From Flavobacteriaceae bacterium PS02338 (GTDB lineage: Bacteria; Bacteroidota; Bacteroidia; Sphingobacteriales; Sphingobacteriaceae), in assembly GCA_029959615.1 (NCBI GenBank), contig JASCOD010000002.1, forward strand, positions 744,001 to 808,000: a stretch of DNA of 64,000 nt, read 5' to 3'. The notes below the pieces were generated by a model. It saw only the letters and a program-made list of their open reading frames with translations. It ran no database searches and was not told where the DNA came from. Both the position numbers and the translations under genes were made by a program. This document shows, in pieces, positions 36,833 to 46,206 of the stretch (position 1 is the first letter of the stretch; each line of letters opens with the position of its first letter).

Positions 36833-36902
36833 TTTTTGCAATAATAGTACATAATAATGAAACAATAGTAGACAAGCTCCGCCACTCATAAATATACCTT
36901 TG
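36833..36902 (+). promoter_or_regulatory. PUL operator and promoter of susC
   Basis: In the gene direction: TTTTTGCAA (36833-36841), ATAGTACAT (36844-36852), ATAGTAGAC (36865-36873), a 21-bp gap, then TACCTTTG (36895-36902). Box starts are 11 and 21 bp apart. A leader of about 95 nt precedes the susC start at 37004. The remaining intergenic space to the HTCS gene shows no second clear promoter. Confidence 0.7.
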
Positions 36903-37003
36903 AGGAAGGATATATTTTGGAATAATCCCGTGTTGACCAGTAGGGCTTACGGACCACAACCAAAGCGTAACCGGCTAATATTATACCATACCAATATAAA
37001 CAG

Positions 37004-40000
37004 ATGAACGAACCAAAAAAGTTGAAAGGCTTGTTATTGCTATGCTTTGTTTTCTACTTGCAGGCAACTTCGCTTGCGCAAACCAAGCCAAGCACCCAGA
37101 AAGACGTTCCCGTTGAAATCACCGGAACCGTGAGCGACCAAAATGGGCAGACCATCGTAGGCGCAAGTGTCATGATCAAAGGAACTAAAACAGGAACCTC
37201 CACAAACGAAAATGGCGTCTACCGTATAAAAGTGCCAAACACAAAAGCTATCCTTACTTTCTCTATGCTCAGTTTTAAAACTGTAGAAGCTTTGGTAGGA
37301 AACCAACTAAAAATAGACATCACACTCCCAGAAAGTGCCGAAACCAATTTGAATGAAATCGTAATAGTAGGTTACGGGGCGGTAAAACGTAGAGATGTAT
37401 CAGGTGCCATCGTTTCCGTGAACGCTGAAGACATCAGTAAAAGAATGGCCACCAATATTGCCGAAGCCCTGCAAGGCCAAGTGGCCGGTGTGCAGATTTC
37501 CACAGGATCTGGACAGCCTGGAGAAGGCGCTTCAGTAGTCATTCGTGGCATGTCTACGATGAATAGTGACGGCATTGGACCACTATATGTTGTAGATGGT
37601 GTGCAGCAGACCGATGCAGACGCCATCAACCCCAATGATATCGAATCTATAGAAATCCTGAAGGATGCTGCCTCTGCTTCTATCTACGGCTCTCGTTCGG
37701 CCAATGGTGTGATCATCATCACGACAAAAAAAGGTACCAAGAGATCCCCGGTGCTAGATATAAAATATCTGCATTCAATGAATAACCTTGCACACAAACT
37801 GCCGCAGCTAAATTCAGCACAATACAGGGCTTTACAGCGTAAACAATTGGCTTACATCAATGGACAGGGACAAGGTATTGTACCTGCTGCTATGCGCCAG
37901 AGCCTTGACGCACAATTGGCCGATACGCTGAACGTATTGTTGAATGCCGACAACGACTATCAGGCAGTTGTATTCAACACCGCACAAAAAAATCAGGTTG
38001 ATGCCAGTTTTGGTGGCGGTTCCGACAACCTGAAATATTTTCTTTCTTCTGGATACCTTAATGAAACAGGCATTTTGGACAATACCTCATACGATAGAAT
38101 TACGGCGAGGCTAAATGCCGATTATAACGCTACCAAACGTCTCAATTTCTCTACCCGGGTGAACATCAACTATGCCAAGAAAAAAGGAACAGACGAGGCA
38201 AATTTCCTTAATACCATCCTAGCTCGTAAGCCAAATCTATCGTTTTACTACCCGGACAACACGCTAATTGGTACGCTTTGGGGAGCCAACCCTATTGCCC
38301 TGTCTGAACAAACCAACTTTACAGATACCTACGGGGGCTCATTCTACCAATCCGGTGAATTTAAGATAACACCCAGCATTAATTTCATTACGTCCTTCAA
38401 TGCTAATCTAGCCTTATCCAGATATAAGTTCATGCGTCCAAGTTTCCTATTTTCTGGAGCACAGACCAACAGTGGTAGCTCTATCAGCAACCTTAATTGG
38501 AACTGGATGAATGAAAACTACTTTAACTATAACAAGACCATCAATAAAGCACACACGTTTACAGGCCTGTTGGGTGTGAGTGCACAAGGCTGGAAAACAG
38601 AATCCGATCGTTTTAGCGGAAGAAATTCGGCCACCGACAAAATCTACACGATGAACGCATTTTCGGCCAATTTCAATCTTGCAGCTACTAGGACAGAAGA
38701 AGCTGCCCATACCTTGGCGTCGGCATTCGGTAGGTTTGGCTACAATTATAAATCCAAGTACATTTTTAACGCAAATTTGAGGGTAGATGGCTCTTCACGC
38801 TTTGCTAAGGACAAGAAATTTGGGTACTTTCCATCGGCCTCCGTTGCATGGCGGCTATCCGATGAGCCATTTATGAAGTTTGCCAAAAAATTCATGAACG
38901 ATGCCAAGGTGAGGTTGAGCTATGGTGTAACCGGTAATGAAAGCATCGGCAATTACGATGCCATCCTATCCTACGATATCGGAGGAATCTACGATGAGGT
39001 CGCCGGCATTACCGCCGCACGCATCGCCGTCGACAACCTAGGCTGGGAACAGACCACACAATCGAATGCGGGATTAGATCTAAGCTTCCTGAAGAACCGC
39101 TTCAACCTGACGATAGACTACTATAAAAAACTCACAGACAACCTATTGGCCAACTACGAAGTACCCAAAGAATGGGGATTCAATACGGTTCGACGTAATA
39201 TCGGTTCCATCAGCAACCAAGGTTTCGAGATTGACCTAAGGGGTGATATCATCCGTAAAAAGACCTTCACTTGGAACATGGCTGTCAATTTCAGCAAGAA
39301 CAACAACCGTATCACGGCGGTTGCCGGCGGCGTTCCATATGCCTTTCAGGATACCTGGTGGATTTCACAGGGCGGCCGTATAGGCGATTTCTTCGGCTAC
39401 CGCCAGCTTGGAGTCTTTCCAACCGACCAATCGAACGCATTTACCGAAGACTGGCAACAGCTTACACCTGTTTTCCAACGAAATGCCAATGGAGAAATGA
39501 TCAAAGACGGGAACGGCAGGTATGTACTACAAAATTATACGCTCAACGGTGCCGCGTACGGTGGCACAGTTAAACAAAAAACGTTTACCGACGGCACACC
39601 TTTCAGGGGTGGTGACATCAACTGGTACGATAACCCCGACGACACAAAGGGACGTGGCGTGATCAACGACTCGGACAGACAGATTTTGGGCAATGCCCAA
39701 CCAGATTTTATTGGTGGCCTAAACACCAACCTGAGCTATAAAAATTTCAGTCTTTTTGTTTCCTGTTTCTTTTCTGTTGGCGGACAGATCTACAATCAGG
39801 CCAGATATGCCATCAACCAACAGAGCATGCAGTATTTGGCTACATTGCCCTCATCTGATTTTGCTAATGATTTTTGGATCTCGCAGGGAGATAACACTAC
39901 CTATCCGAGACCATACGCAGACCAATATCAGAACGACCGCGGTGTAAATTCTTTCTATTTGGAAGATGCCTCCTATCTTAAAATCAGAAATATTAAGCTG

Positions 40001-40207
40001 AGCTACGCCTTTCCAAAAAAATTGATTAGCCGCTGGCGGATACGTGGCATAGGATTATACACCTACGTAAATAATGCGCTTACCTTCACAAACTATTCCG
40101 GATACGACCCAGAATTTTCGAGCTATAATGCTTTGGCCCTAGGCCAGGATACCAATAGATATCCCCGCAAGCGTGAATTTGGTTTAGGCTTTAACGTTAA
40201 TTTCTAA
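37004..40207 (+). CDS. SusC/RagA-family TonB-dependent outer-membrane transporter
   Basis: This 1,067-aa protein imports oligosaccharides across the outer membrane, powered by TonB. It has a signal peptide (ending TSLAQ), a carboxypeptidase-regulatory-like domain (ITGTVSDQNGQTIVGASVMIKGT, read in two parts, residues 38-115), a TonB-box region NEIVIVGYGAVKRRD, and a plug domain with PLYVVDGVQQ and IEILKDAASASIYGSRSANG. A large beta-barrel follows and ends in the aromatic GLGFNVNF. It is 3 bp from susD, and its promoter carries the PUL operator. Substrate specificity cannot be read from the sequence. Confidence 0.97.
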   Translation: MNEPKKLKGLLLLCFVFYLQATSLAQTKPSTQKDVPVEITGTVSDQNGQTIVGASVMIKGTKTGTSTNENGVYRIKVPNTKAILTFSMLSFKTVEALVGNQLKIDITLPESAETNLNEIVIVGYGAVKRRDVSGAIVSVNAEDISKRMATNIAEALQGQVAGVQISTGSGQPGEGASVVIRGMSTMNSDGIGPLYVVDGVQQTDADAINPNDIESIEILKDAASASIYGSRSANGVIIITTKKGTKRSPVLDIKYLHSMNNLAHKLPQLNSAQYRALQRKQLAYINGQGQGIVPAAMRQSLDAQLADTLNVLLNADNDYQAVVFNTAQKNQVDASFGGGSDNLKYFLSSGYLNETGILDNTSYDRITARLNADYNATKRLNFSTRVNINYAKKKGTDEANFLNTILARKPNLSFYYPDNTLIGTLWGANPIALSEQTNFTDTYGGSFYQSGEFKITPSINFITSFNANLALSRYKFMRPSFLFSGAQTNSGSSISNLNWNWMNENYFNYNKTINKAHTFTGLLGVSAQGWKTESDRFSGRNSATDKIYTMNAFSANFNLAATRTEEAAHTLASAFGRFGYNYKSKYIFNANLRVDGSSRFAKDKKFGYFPSASVAWRLSDEPFMKFAKKFMNDAKVRLSYGVTGNESIGNYDAILSYDIGGIYDEVAGITAARIAVDNLGWEQTTQSNAGLDLSFLKNRFNLTIDYYKKLTDNLLANYEVPKEWGFNTVRRNIGSISNQGFEIDLRGDIIRKKTFTWNMAVNFSKNNNRITAVAGGVPYAFQDTWWISQGGRIGDFFGYRQLGVFPTDQSNAFTEDWQQLTPVFQRNANGEMIKDGNGRYVLQNYTLNGAAYGGTVKQKTFTDGTPFRGGDINWYDNPDDTKGRGVINDSDRQILGNAQPDFIGGLNTNLSYKNFSLFVSCFFSVGGQIYNQARYAINQQSMQYLATLPSSDFANDFWISQGDNTTYPRPYADQYQNDRGVNSFYLEDASYLKIRNIKLSYAFPKKLISRWRIRGIGLYTYVNNALTFTNYSGYDPEFSSYNALALGQDTNRYPRKREFGLGFNVNF

Positions 40208-40210
40208 CAG

Positions 40211-41692
40211 ATGTACCATTCATATCAAAAATTTAAGCAACTACATACATTTTGCCAGCTAACCGCACTGCTTTGCTGCGTAAGCATTGTTTCTTCCTGC
40301 AGCAAATTTCTAGACGCCAAACCCATTAGCGAAGTGCCCGCAGAAAATATGTGGCAGAACCAGCGAGATGTAAAGGCCGGCGTTAGTGAAATTTATGCCT
40401 CTTTTAGGGATGCCATGAGGGCTAACTTCTTTGAGTGGGGAGAACTCAGGTCCGACAATTACGTGCTGACTACCGAAGCCGCATCCGACCGCGGAAAGTT
40501 GATTGCCAACCAAATGACCAACGATATGGCCTGCACCAATTGGAGTAGCCTTTACAAGGTGATCAGCAATACTAATTTCGCTATCAAACATATCCCGCAG
40601 GCCACACTAGCCAACACCGCAGAAAAGAACGATTATTTGGCACAGGCTTATGCCATGAGGGCACTCTGCTATTTTTATGCGTTACGTGTTTGGGGCGATG
40701 TACCAGTGTATCTAGAACCTGTAGACAACTTGGAAAATGGCGTTTTTAAACCGAGAACACCGATGCGACAGGTATTAGAAGATGTCATCATGCCAGACCT
40801 GAAAAGAGCTGAACAGTTGGTTGATCCAGCCAGCCTTGAGCGCAAAAGAATTTCACGCGCCGGTATCTACGCCATACAGGCGGATGTCTCGATGTGGCTA
40901 GAAGACTACGATAGTGCTGATAAAATCATTGACAAGGTGAGGACTATGCCAAGCTTTACCGGCTTTCAGCCCAGCATGGAAGTAATGAAAAGAACTTTCG
41001 TGACAGACCTCAACAATAAGACCAGTGACAACGATCGCCTAAGGGACGAATATGGTCCGGGCTTCAACGAACTGATCTTCGTGATCCATTTTGATTTAAG
41101 GGAAAGCGTATCCTACAGCCTTACCTATAATCTTTTCGGCGCCGGTGTACTGTTATCTCCAAAACTCACCAACATTTTTTCGACTGCCGCAAATACCACA
41201 CCAAGGGATATCCGCTTCGATAACTTTTTAAGGGCAGGTACCACGGCAGGCACCTATCGTATGAATAAGTACGTAACCAATGGTTCATCCATCAGCTTCA
41301 ACGCACTTAGCGAGTGTGAGATGGCCTATCCCGTTTACCGCTTCACGGATCTGGTATTAATGCAGGCCGAAGCCAAAGCTCGTCTGGATAAATTTCAGGA
41401 CGCACTTAGCTTAATATCTACTACCGTAAGGGCACGTGCCGGGGTAAGCGCTACCACCAGGACTGCCAACTCTTTTGTTTCTCGGGAAGACTTAATTGAT
41501 TACATTTTGGACGAACGACAACTGGAACTTGTTGGCGAGGGCAAACGTTGGTTCGACTTGGTGCGTACCAAACGAGTCGTAAAAGTAATGAAACCTATCA
41601 ATGGCCTCAGCCAGGAACGACAAGCACTGTTCCCGATCAGTTATATACACATCAATCAAAATCCAAACATCATTCAGAACCCCGGATATTAA
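40211..41692 (+). CDS. SusD/RagB-family glycan-binding lipoprotein
   Basis: This 493-aa surface lipoprotein has a lipobox (SIVSSC, Cys near residue 30) and the SusD N-terminal FLDAKPISEVPAENMW. The tetratricopeptide-like helices include YLAQAYAMRALCYFYALRVWGDVPV near residue 140. The C-terminal IDYILDERQLELVGEGKRWFDLVRT is a family hallmark. It forms the lid of the SusC transporter and captures glycan at the cell surface. It lies 3 bp after susC and 11 bp before the fasciclin lipoprotein in the same operon. Confidence 0.96.
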   Translation: MYHSYQKFKQLHTFCQLTALLCCVSIVSSCSKFLDAKPISEVPAENMWQNQRDVKAGVSEIYASFRDAMRANFFEWGELRSDNYVLTTEAASDRGKLIANQMTNDMACTNWSSLYKVISNTNFAIKHIPQATLANTAEKNDYLAQAYAMRALCYFYALRVWGDVPVYLEPVDNLENGVFKPRTPMRQVLEDVIMPDLKRAEQLVDPASLERKRISRAGIYAIQADVSMWLEDYDSADKIIDKVRTMPSFTGFQPSMEVMKRTFVTDLNNKTSDNDRLRDEYGPGFNELIFVIHFDLRESVSYSLTYNLFGAGVLLSPKLTNIFSTAANTTPRDIRFDNFLRAGTTAGTYRMNKYVTNGSSISFNALSECEMAYPVYRFTDLVLMQAEAKARLDKFQDALSLISTTVRARAGVSATTRTANSFVSREDLIDYILDERQLELVGEGKRWFDLVRTKRVVKVMKPINGLSQERQALFPISYIHINQNPNIIQNPGY

Positions 41693-41703
41693 ACATCAAC
41701 GAT

Positions 41704-42372
41704 ATGAGCGTAAACTATTTTATTTCGAAGCAAAAAAGAGCACTGATGTGGTACACCAGTATTATCTGTATGTGTTTTTCACTTAGCTCATGCTTACAAA
41801 AAGATGCCGATTATTATGGCGAACCACTTAATCCAAAAGTCAATATGACCGCTTGGGAATACATGCAGTCTAGACCCGATGCTTTTTCAAGAATGATAGA
41901 AGCCGTGAACTATACCGGACTATCGGGCTACTACAGCCAGACGAGCAAAAAATACACCTATTTGCTTTTAAATAATGTGGCGATGAACCAGTTCCTGTCG
42001 AAATATGGTGCTGGCGATTTTGTCGCAATCGATGTAGAAAAGGTCAAAAAACTTCTTCTTTACCATATTATCAATGGCGAATACCACGCCTATAATCAAA
42101 AACTTCCCATAGAACCCATGTATGTTAAAACATTTTTAGAGGGACAGGACGGATTGCTGACCATCAAGGTAGAAAAATCAGACCAGAGCTCGGCCGTTTT
42201 CCAAGACCAGATTATCAATGGTAATGTTGTGGTTAATGATAACGGCAGCAATTTTTCAAGTGGCAAGATCAACTCCGTAACTACTAATATTTTAAGCAAT
42301 AATGGACCCATACACGTTTTTAGAGACTATGCTTTCTATAAACGCAGTTCAACCTATCAAACAGCATATTAA
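41704..42372 (+). CDS. Fasciclin-domain lipoprotein of the SusCD operon
   Basis: I chose the start at 41704 because it gives a lipoprotein signal (CFSLSSC, Cys near residue 29) and lies just after the susD stop; the longer frame from 41548 overlaps susD. The 222-aa protein has one fasciclin-like domain (about residues 45-205): YTYLLLNNVAMNQFLSKYG, VKKLLLYHIINGEY and INGNVVVNDN match the fold. Fasciclin domains mediate adhesion or ligand binding. In this position the protein could be a surface glycan-binding partner of SusCD; that role is inferred from the operon. Confidence 0.83.
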   Translation: MSVNYFISKQKRALMWYTSIICMCFSLSSCLQKDADYYGEPLNPKVNMTAWEYMQSRPDAFSRMIEAVNYTGLSGYYSQTSKKYTYLLLNNVAMNQFLSKYGAGDFVAIDVEKVKKLLLYHIINGEYHAYNQKLPIEPMYVKTFLEGQDGLLTIKVEKSDQSSAVFQDQIINGNVVVNDNGSNFSSGKINSVTTNILSNNGPIHVFRDYAFYKRSSTYQTAY

Positions 42373-42383
42373 ATTTCAAAGCT

Positions 42384-44072
42384 ATGAAATCGAAGTTATT
42401 TTTTGCCCTACTGACTGCAACAATCCTATTTTACCTCATTAGCTGCAGTAAAAAAAACGGAGTTGATGTAGGCGATACCGATGCCCCAACTATTGAATTA
42501 ATGCTGGACACCTTGAAACCAGATTTGAATGTAGCCGACAACATACCTCTAGTAGGTGTCGTTTTCTCTGAGCTCGGGCTCAAATCCGTAGAACTTAAAA
42601 TTGTAAGACCGAACGGAAGCACGGAAAGCTATAAAACAATTACTACATTTAGGGATAACAAGCAGTACTCTGTGAACGAGCTGCCTTTATGGGATGAAAC
42701 TTTCAAATCCTTCCTCATCATTGCAACCGATTTGGCCGATAGGACCAGCGAAAGAAAAGTTTCCGTCTCCGCAATTAAATACAAGGCGCCACCCGTAATT
42801 ACTTTTGAATTGCCGGAGATTTCAGTTGATGAAAATCAGCCTGGATCGGTGACACCCAATACCAGGTTTACCGTTAAAGGCTCGGCAAAGCTAAACAAGG
42901 TCGAAGTAAAACTATACAGTGGATCCGGCATCACCAACATCCCATTATCTGTTTCGCTCCCTGCCAACCGCGATTCGACTTACAGTTTTGACGAGGCAAT
43001 AGCCTACAAAGAAGGTGATATAGGTTTGCAGGTAACCGCGACCGACGAATACAACAAGATTAAGATAGAAACATTGCCCATAAGATACATCGCAGTCCCA
43101 CCACCAGTAATTACCTGGGCCGGTGCTTCTGAATTTGATGCTGATCTGGGACAATCTGTTTCCATCAAACTCCGTATCACTTCACAAAGCGGCATCGCCA
43201 ATGTCAAACTAATCAAACTGAGGCAGAACACCGAAGTGGCGACATTGCCAGTGATCAATTACAATAATGAAAAAACTGTTGATTTCTCGCAATCGGTCAC
43301 CTTGGAAGACAATGTAAGTGCCATTCGGGCGATCGTTACAGATGTTTTCGGCAGGAGCTCTAGCGTGCAGGCAACTACCAACGTAGGTTTCGAGACAAGA
43401 ACCTTTACCTTAGGCAGCGACTTTTACAACCGCGGTATTATACAGGAGCCCGGCGTTTACCCATTTTATTCAATTGGTTTAAATAAATCGATGACCATTG
43501 GAGAAGCCTATCCACAAATCAAGAATATTGAAATGTATGTACTTTGGTACACTGCTGGAAGCGCATATACCGGAGATATGGGCCTACGTTTGATGAGCCC
43601 TAAAAACACCACATCGTTGGCATCATCCGAAAGTTATTACACTGGCGGCACCTATACGTGGAACAATGTCACCTATACTACCCCTTCAATGTTCCCTGCC
43701 AGTAACTGGGCCAACCGGAACCAAACGACCATGATCAAAATTGGACCGTCTACCAATTCGGCGACCATCGCCCCGTTCAATATAGACAACGTCACCATTG
43801 CTGACTTGAAATCTTACACGACCAGCATCAGCGGTGATAGGATGCCGTTCCTGATTGAGGGAGATATGTGCCTGTTAAAGCTCGATCCCGGATCGTCAGG
43901 TGTAGGCTTCGTAGGATCAACTACCGGGGTCACGTCTAAAATATGTATACTTAAAGTGATGAAGATCGAGCGTGAAACCCGTCCGGTATCAACCTTTACC
44001 AACCCTTGGCTAACAGAGCCAGATCCGAAGAAAATCGCAAAAGTAACGTTTAAACTAAAGATCCCGAAATAG
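42384..44072 (+). CDS. Lipoprotein with Ig-like repeats, possible surface glycan-binding protein
   Basis: This 562-aa protein has a lipobox (YLISC, Cys at residue 21). Three Ig-like repeats follow (DTDAPTIELMLDT, PPVITFELPEISV and PPVITWAGASEFD), with a C-terminal beta-rich domain from about residue 345 (TFTLGSDFYNRG). I do not recognise a named family for the C-terminal part. Multi-domain lipoproteins in the third or fourth place of susCD operons commonly bind the glycan at the surface, so that is the best guess. It starts 11 bp after the fasciclin gene and ends at a long hairpin. Confidence 0.8.
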   Translation: MKSKLFFALLTATILFYLISCSKKNGVDVGDTDAPTIELMLDTLKPDLNVADNIPLVGVVFSELGLKSVELKIVRPNGSTESYKTITTFRDNKQYSVNELPLWDETFKSFLIIATDLADRTSERKVSVSAIKYKAPPVITFELPEISVDENQPGSVTPNTRFTVKGSAKLNKVEVKLYSGSGITNIPLSVSLPANRDSTYSFDEAIAYKEGDIGLQVTATDEYNKIKIETLPIRYIAVPPPVITWAGASEFDADLGQSVSIKLRITSQSGIANVKLIKLRQNTEVATLPVINYNNEKTVDFSQSVTLEDNVSAIRAIVTDVFGRSSSVQATTNVGFETRTFTLGSDFYNRGIIQEPGVYPFYSIGLNKSMTIGEAYPQIKNIEMYVLWYTAGSAYTGDMGLRLMSPKNTTSLASSESYYTGGTYTWNNVTYTTPSMFPASNWANRNQTTMIKIGPSTNSATIAPFNIDNVTIADLKSYTTSISGDRMPFLIEGDMCLLKLDPGSSGVGFVGSTTGVTSKICILKVMKIERETRPVSTFTNPWLTEPDPKKIAKVTFKLKIPK

Positions 44073-44100
44073 GCTGAATTTGTGCTTTGATGTAATATGA

Positions 44101-44136
44101 TGGTTCAGGACCAACATTGTTTGGTTCTGGATCATT
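44101..44136 (+). terminator. Probable terminator of the susCD operon
   Basis: ATGGTTCAGGACCAA (44101-44115) pairs with TTGGTTCTGGATCAT (44122-44136) over 15 bp with three G-U pairs and a 6-nt loop. It starts 28 bp after the last PUL gene. There is no strong U-run. Confidence 0.5.
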
Positions 44137-44676
44137 ACGGTTTGCCTAACCGGATAGGTTCTATATATATAAGGTACATCAGAGCACATATCTCGGAGGT
44201 ATTGCAATTGGACTAACATGCAAAAATAGCGACCTGAATCGGGATTAGGTAACCCAATTGATTTGATAAAAAAATAATTGCTATATACAAAGCGTTTGCA
44301 ATAGATTTCAGATCTATGTTATCGGTGGCAGGACGACACTAAGTCAACATGAAACCATATACACCAATTAGTTACCTTCAACAATATGAAATAGGTGTAG
44401 AGATCAGGTTCAATTTCAAAATAGCTGATCAAAAGCCCTCCAGTCTATTACCTTAAAAGCTACACTTTAAGGCTTAGATAGATATAGGAAAAAAGTGTCA
44501 ATGATTAATTTGACCCGTGATAAAAAGCTGCTAAAATGTGGTCCATCAGTGACAACCAAGTCATCAAGTACCAGACCAATAACTGACCTATCTATTTCTA
44601 ATGATTTTGGAATCATCGGCACCATTTCGTCGTCTCTGACAAACAGCCGAGCGGACGACAGTACGCGAGGCTTCCG
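44137..44676. other. Gene-free interval at the PUL to ICE-backbone boundary
   Basis: I see no supported gene here. The left part is AT-rich; from about 44640 the sequence becomes visibly GC-richer, like the PRTRC genes. A leftward frame of 52 codons (44625-44467) has no recognisable relatives. The stretch probably marks the junction between PUL cargo and ICE backbone. Confidence 0.4.
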
Positions 44677-44697
44677 GGCGACAGCGCTGCTGTCGCC
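44677..44697 (-). terminator. Hairpin after the PRTRC operon
   Basis: GGCGACAGC and GCTGTCGCC form a perfect 9-bp stem with a 3-nt loop, 22 bp past the stop of the PRTRC ThiF gene. No U-run follows, so termination activity is uncertain. Confidence 0.4.
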
Positions 44698-44719
44698 ACC
44701 GAAAGAATTTTGGAAAGCC

Positions 44720-45493
44720 CTAAACCCCTATCGACACAGTCCTGTAATCCTCCAAGTTCACGAACAACCCACGATGCCGGACATAACCATTACGCAGCAT
44801 CGCCCATAACAGCGAAGCCCCCATGTTGCTCAATACCGAGTTGATGAAGAGATCCTGCTGTTGCAATGCCTGTGCGAGCGAGCAGCTAGGCATACCGTTA
44901 TCCTCTTGGGTCTCCAAATCGGGAAAGGTATCGAACAAGTTGCCCATCCGTGCCACGGTTTCAAACTTTTCCGATTCGGGCTGTGCAATATCCCCAATGG
45001 TCGACATCAGCACCTGCCCCGAATATCGTCCGTTTCCGAAATCTAGCAGGTACAGCGGCCTGTCCCGATGGTGGATGTCCGCACAAACGTGTTCGAGCCT
45101 GTTGCAGATGTTCCGTCTAGCCGCTACGCTGTCCACACAGGCAAGGGTAATGGTGGCAGGATTTCCGCCGTGCTGCTCATAGCGTTTGCTTTGTGCCTTC
45201 CAATTCGTACCAAAGAAAAGGTTGACCCGATTGATCAGTGCCACCGCTTTGTTCCTCCCCAATTCGCTATCGGCAAACAATTGCCGTCCCAAGTTAGCTT
45301 CGCTCACTTCATCATGGTCGAACAGGGTGACCTGCAGACCGCAATGCCCTAGCTGCAACAGCGCATAGTTGATGCGAGCGAATGCCGTCAATAGCGTGCT
45401 GCCCGTTCCCCCTGCACCCACTAGATGCACAGTAACGGCATTGGTAGGATTGGCTAGCCAATTCGGCAGAAAATGTATCCTTTGCTTTTCCAT
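44720..45493 (-). CDS. PRTRC system ThiF-family protein
   Basis: This 257-aa protein has the ThiF/E1-like adenylating fold: the nucleotide loop VHLVGAGGTGSTLL near residue 25, FDHDEVSEANLGRQLF near residue 62 and ACVDSVAARRNI near residue 118. The CxxC zinc pairs of classical E1 enzymes are missing. ThiF proteins of the PRTRC cassette (ParB-related, ThiF-related) occur on plasmids and ICEs; their substrate is not established. Its start overlaps the PRTRC-B stop by one base (TGATG), so the genes are translationally coupled. It is the last gene of the leftward PRTRC operon. Confidence 0.9.
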   Translation of the reverse strand: MEKQRIHFLPNWLANPTNAVTVHLVGAGGTGSTLLTAFARINYALLQLGHCGLQVTLFDHDEVSEANLGRQLFADSELGRNKAVALINRVNLFFGTNWKAQSKRYEQHGGNPATITLACVDSVAARRNICNRLEHVCADIHHRDRPLYLLDFGNGRYSGQVLMSTIGDIAQPESEKFETVARMGNLFDTFPDLETQEDNGMPSCSLAQALQQQDLFINSVLSNMGASLLWAMLRNGYVRHRGLFVNLEDYRTVSIGV

Positions 45494-46206
45494 CAGAGTA
45501 TATTTTTTAGGGTGTACTTGTTTTTGTTAAGGTATTTGGTCGGAAAGGGCTTGCCGCTCTGTTGCTGTGCTTTCCACAGCTCCACCATGCCGATGACCTT
45601 TGCCCCCTCGTCAAACAGGGTATGGCTGAAACTGCTTTCGAAGAAATACCGCTGCCATAAAGCCATGAACTCGGTTAAAGTTGCCTTGATGGGAATGTTC
45701 CTTTTGACACTGCCCAAACAGACCTGTCCGCTGTCGTAGATATTAAAGAATGGGGCATGATAGAGTGGTGTGTCCATATTCGGGCGGCTGTCACCTTTCA
45801 ACGCCCACAGGCTGAGGGCGTGCTGTCCCGCTTTCCAAAGCAGGGGCGGCACGTACATTTCCCCCTCGGGTATCTGTAAATCTGCATGGAAGAACAGCCC
45901 CACCTTTTGGGCAGGGGTATGCCATAACACATTTCCCTCATTGCCCCTATCGATATGCAACAGGTTTTCGGGATAGAGTTCCCTGCTGCGCTGATAGGAC
46001 GCCCGAAACTCCCCACTTTCGCCCAAGCTATCGGCAAGGGACTGGCTCTCGGCAACCGACAGCGGATGCACATTGACCAGACCTCCATTGTCGTCCACGT
46101 CATAGCTTTCGATATAATATTCGTCCGCTCTGCCCCTGTAGAGTAGCAGCGCCTTGAAAGGCTCGTAGCCCTCTCCAATAATTTCTGTCAAATCTTTCAT
46201 CTTCAC
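45493..46206 (-). CDS. PRTRC system protein B
   Basis: This 237-aa soluble protein has no membrane segments. It matches PRTRC protein B: KALLLYRGRADEYYIESYDV near the N-terminus, VGLFFHADLQIP and MYVPPLLWKAG in the middle, and HAPFFNIYDSGQVCLGSVKRN (read in two parts) near residue 150. Function in the cassette is unknown. It overlaps ThiF by one base and the upstream 397-aa gene by four bases, so the three are cotranscribed. A start at the third residue (MKDLTEII) is equally possible. Confidence 0.85.
   Translation of the reverse strand: MKMKDLTEIIGEGYEPFKALLLYRGRADEYYIESYDVDDNGGLVNVHPLSVAESQSLADSLGESGEFRASYQRSRELYPENLLHIDRGNEGNVLWHTPAQKVGLFFHADLQIPEGEMYVPPLLWKAGQHALSLWALKGDSRPNMDTPLYHAPFFNIYDSGQVCLGSVKRNIPIKATLTEFMALWQRYFFESSFSHTLFDEGAKVIGMVELWKAQQQSGKPFPTKYLNKNKYTLKNIL

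Noticed and set aside
41548..41703. Longer start for the fasciclin lipoprotein
   Set aside because: It would overlap susD by 145 bp and bury the lipoprotein signal inside the protein.
44467..44625. Leftward 52-codon gene
   Set aside because: Too short to support, with no recognised relatives; mentioned only in the intergenic entry.
44495..44809. Rightward 104-aa coding region
   Set aside because: It overlaps the 3' end of the PRTRC ThiF gene on the other strand and has no recognisable features.
45798..46178. Alternative-frame protein inside PRTRC B
   Set aside because: It is a GC-rich shadow of the real frame; PRTRC B has family motifs throughout.
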